Positions 62,780 to 64,000 of a DNA stretch of 64,000 bases are shown piece by piece. A program made the position numbers and the translations under genes. How positions within the stretch are numbered: the stretch's first letter is position 1; each line of letters begins with the position of its first letter. The notes under the pieces are model-generated. The model worked only from the letters and a program-made list of their open reading frames with translations, was not told the DNA's origin and did no database searches. This DNA is from Mesostigma viride (Eukaryota; Streptophyta; Mesostigmatophyceae; Mesostigmatales; Mesostigmataceae), in NCBI GenBank assembly GCA_009746045.1, contig RPFO01000418.1, positions 653,756 to 717,755 on the forward strand, given 5' to 3'.

Positions 62780-62816
62780 ACACCACGACGTCTACCGAAG
62801 CCACGAACATATTTTT

Positions 62817-64000
62817 TTACCTCCGCCTAACGGTGCGCTTCCGAACACCTGTCTTGCCGGTTCGCCGACGTACCCTGCGAGCCGCGCCCGAGTGGAAGTT
62901 AGGAAGCGGCATCCCGTTGTTAGAAGGCAATCCACCACCCTCGTAACCAGACGGACCGCCGAACAAGTCTTTTGACATTTTGGACCTTGCGCAAACAGGA
63001 CCGTACACGGCATTCGGATTTTCGACAACGGACCCGTCGGCTGCGACGATATACGGGTCCACGATGCGCAACTTGTCCTGGGCGTTCTTGGTCGCAGGGT
63101 CGACGTTGAAAAAGACGGCGCCGTAACCTGACCCGCAAGACGGCTGGGGAAGACCACTGACACGATAATCAGCGTCGACCAAGTCTGCGAACGCCCTCCA
63201 TGGCTCGGATAAGTGGACGCCCTTGACCAACGCCAACGCCCCCGCATTTCGCCACCATGAGTCGATCTGGTTCAAAATGGAAGTGCGCATACGATTAAAA
63301 GCAAGCAAATCCCTACGGATAAAAGGTTTAAGGTAATTTTTTATATCTGGTGACATGCTGGACCTTGCTGACCAATCGTTCATATTGAGAATCTGTTTCA
63401 GGTGCTTTGGAGCTAGCTGTCGCAAGTCTTCTTTTTTGATTTTATCCTGAAACAAAAGAGGGATTAGCTTTGATGGAAAGGAATCGAGAGAAGGAACATC
63501 TTCAACGGCGCCTGTAACGTTATCATCCGCGTCGGCTGCTTTCTTGTTATACATTGGCAAATAGCTTATCCCGGTTTTCCAGACGGTGATCTGCGTGGCA
63601 TAGCTAGTGGCGTGAGGCCCAGGGGCAAATATTTCGATGCGTCGCTTCCCTTTGTAATCTTTAATAAGATCTGTATCCGTTGTAGTAGTAGTGTTGTCTT
63701 TCATCATAAAATTGTCGCCTTGCAAGCCGACAATTATGTCTTTATTACTATCAGATACTGTAAAGTCAACATCATTACCCTTCGAAGGCGGAACTTCTAA
63801 GGTTAGCTTCGATATGATTCGCAAAGTGTTCAGCGGGATTCGGTGGAGATAAACAGCGTCTGGGGCCCATTGTCCATCCGTCTTCTCAGGTTTTTCACCC
63901 GGAGCGAGTGTCTGTCCCTTGTGTTCGAGAGCTACGAATCCGCGCAAAAGAGTGACGATCTTTCCGATCTGTGCGCGACTTGTATCCGCTAGCAGAGAAG
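62817..64000 (-). CDS. Hypothetical virion-type protein, N-terminus beyond window
   Basis: At least 394 codons; the frame is open past 63947 to the window edge, where LADTSRAQIGKIVTLLRGFV continues upstream, so the start is not seen. Beta-rich N-terminal part (LTLEVPPSKGNDVDFTVSDS), a helical middle, and a strongly basic C-terminus (RRVRRRTGKTGVRKRTVRRR) that could bind DNA. The basic tail and location near the capsid genes suggest a core or DNA-associated protein; this is inference. Confidence 0.65.
   Translation of the reverse strand, partial: SLLADTSRAQIGKIVTLLRGFVALEHKGQTLAPGEKPEKTDGQWAPDAVYLHRIPLNTLRIISKLTLEVPPSKGNDVDFTVSDSNKDIIVGLQGDNFMMKDNTTTTTDTDLIKDYKGKRRIEIFAPGPHATSYATQITVWKTGISYLPMYNKKAADADDNVTGAVEDVPSLDSFPSKLIPLLFQDKIKKEDLRQLAPKHLKQILNMNDWSARSSMSPDIKNYLKPFIRRDLLAFNRMRTSILNQIDSWWRNAGALALVKGVHLSEPWRAFADLVDADYRVSGLPQPSCGSGYGAVFFNVDPATKNAQDKLRIVDPYIVAADGSVVENPNAVYGPVCARSKMSKDLFGGPSGYEGGGLPSNNGMPLPNFHSGAARRVRRRTGKTGVRKRTVRRR

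Noticed and set aside
1..64000. CRISPR arrays, rRNA genes or prokaryotic operon signals
   Set aside because: No regularly spaced direct repeats with unique spacers of CRISPR type were seen (the 32-bp arrays are palindromes with 8-bp gaps), and no rRNA-like sequence was noticed.

Overview
The window carries the gene set of a large nucleocytoplasmic DNA virus (phylum Nucleocytoviricota) that has been invaded by eukaryotic-type retroelements. Viral hallmarks read directly from the sequence are four major capsid protein (MCP) paralogues, an A32-type packaging ATPase, VLTF2-like and VLTF3-like late transcription factors, and a PCNA clamp. Genes lie densely on both strands with short spacers or small overlaps, and many encode small membrane proteins. 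A typical accessory set is present: lipase, OTU protease, MYND finger, 2-oxoglutarate oxygenase, two Rieske oxygenases, NifS-like cysteine desulfurase, SNase-like nuclease, J-domain, F-box, LysM and JAMM proteins. The viral family cannot be fixed from sequence reading alone.

Layout. 1-9428: a partial VLTF2-like gene, then an unknown gene split by a complete Ty1/copia-like LTR retrotransposon (1386-9242). 9443-16120: small unknown and membrane proteins, lipase, OTU protease, MYND protein, 2OG oxygenase. 16121-17979: a Rieske oxygenase gene split by an 867-bp palindrome-of-palindromes element. 17980-19378: a repeat cluster around one gene, with three copies of a peptide-coding module, each followed by tandem 24-bp palindromes. 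19379-36671: Cys-motif proteins, NifS, a long coiled-coil protein, SNase, J-domain protein, a second and frameshifted Rieske gene, and VLTF3. 36646-42960: PCNA, split between codons 25 and 26 by a tyrosine-recombinase retrotransposon (Ngaro-like element 1). 42964-47230: small genes, a LysM protein and MCP1. 47322-52637: a second, related Ngaro-like element inserted just upstream of MCP2. 52644-64000: MCP2, MCP3 (with a large lectin/LamG-like insert), MCP4, packaging ATPase, JAMM protein and small genes.

Three insertions fall inside viral genes, and precise removal would rejoin each reading frame. Target duplications (CCAAT, GTGAC) or a precise single-T junction are visible. The two LTRs differ at only three positions by eye and the split repeats of the Ngaro-like elements look identical, so the insertions are recent. 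Retrotransposons are exceptional in free giant-virus genomes. The simplest inference is an endogenous giant-virus segment in a eukaryotic chromosome, with a virus carrying host retroelements as the alternative.

At least eight reading frames, including MCP3, the second Rieske gene and the pol of element 2, are broken by apparent one-base indels, often in homopolymers. These may be real decay or uncorrected sequencing error; read-level data would decide.
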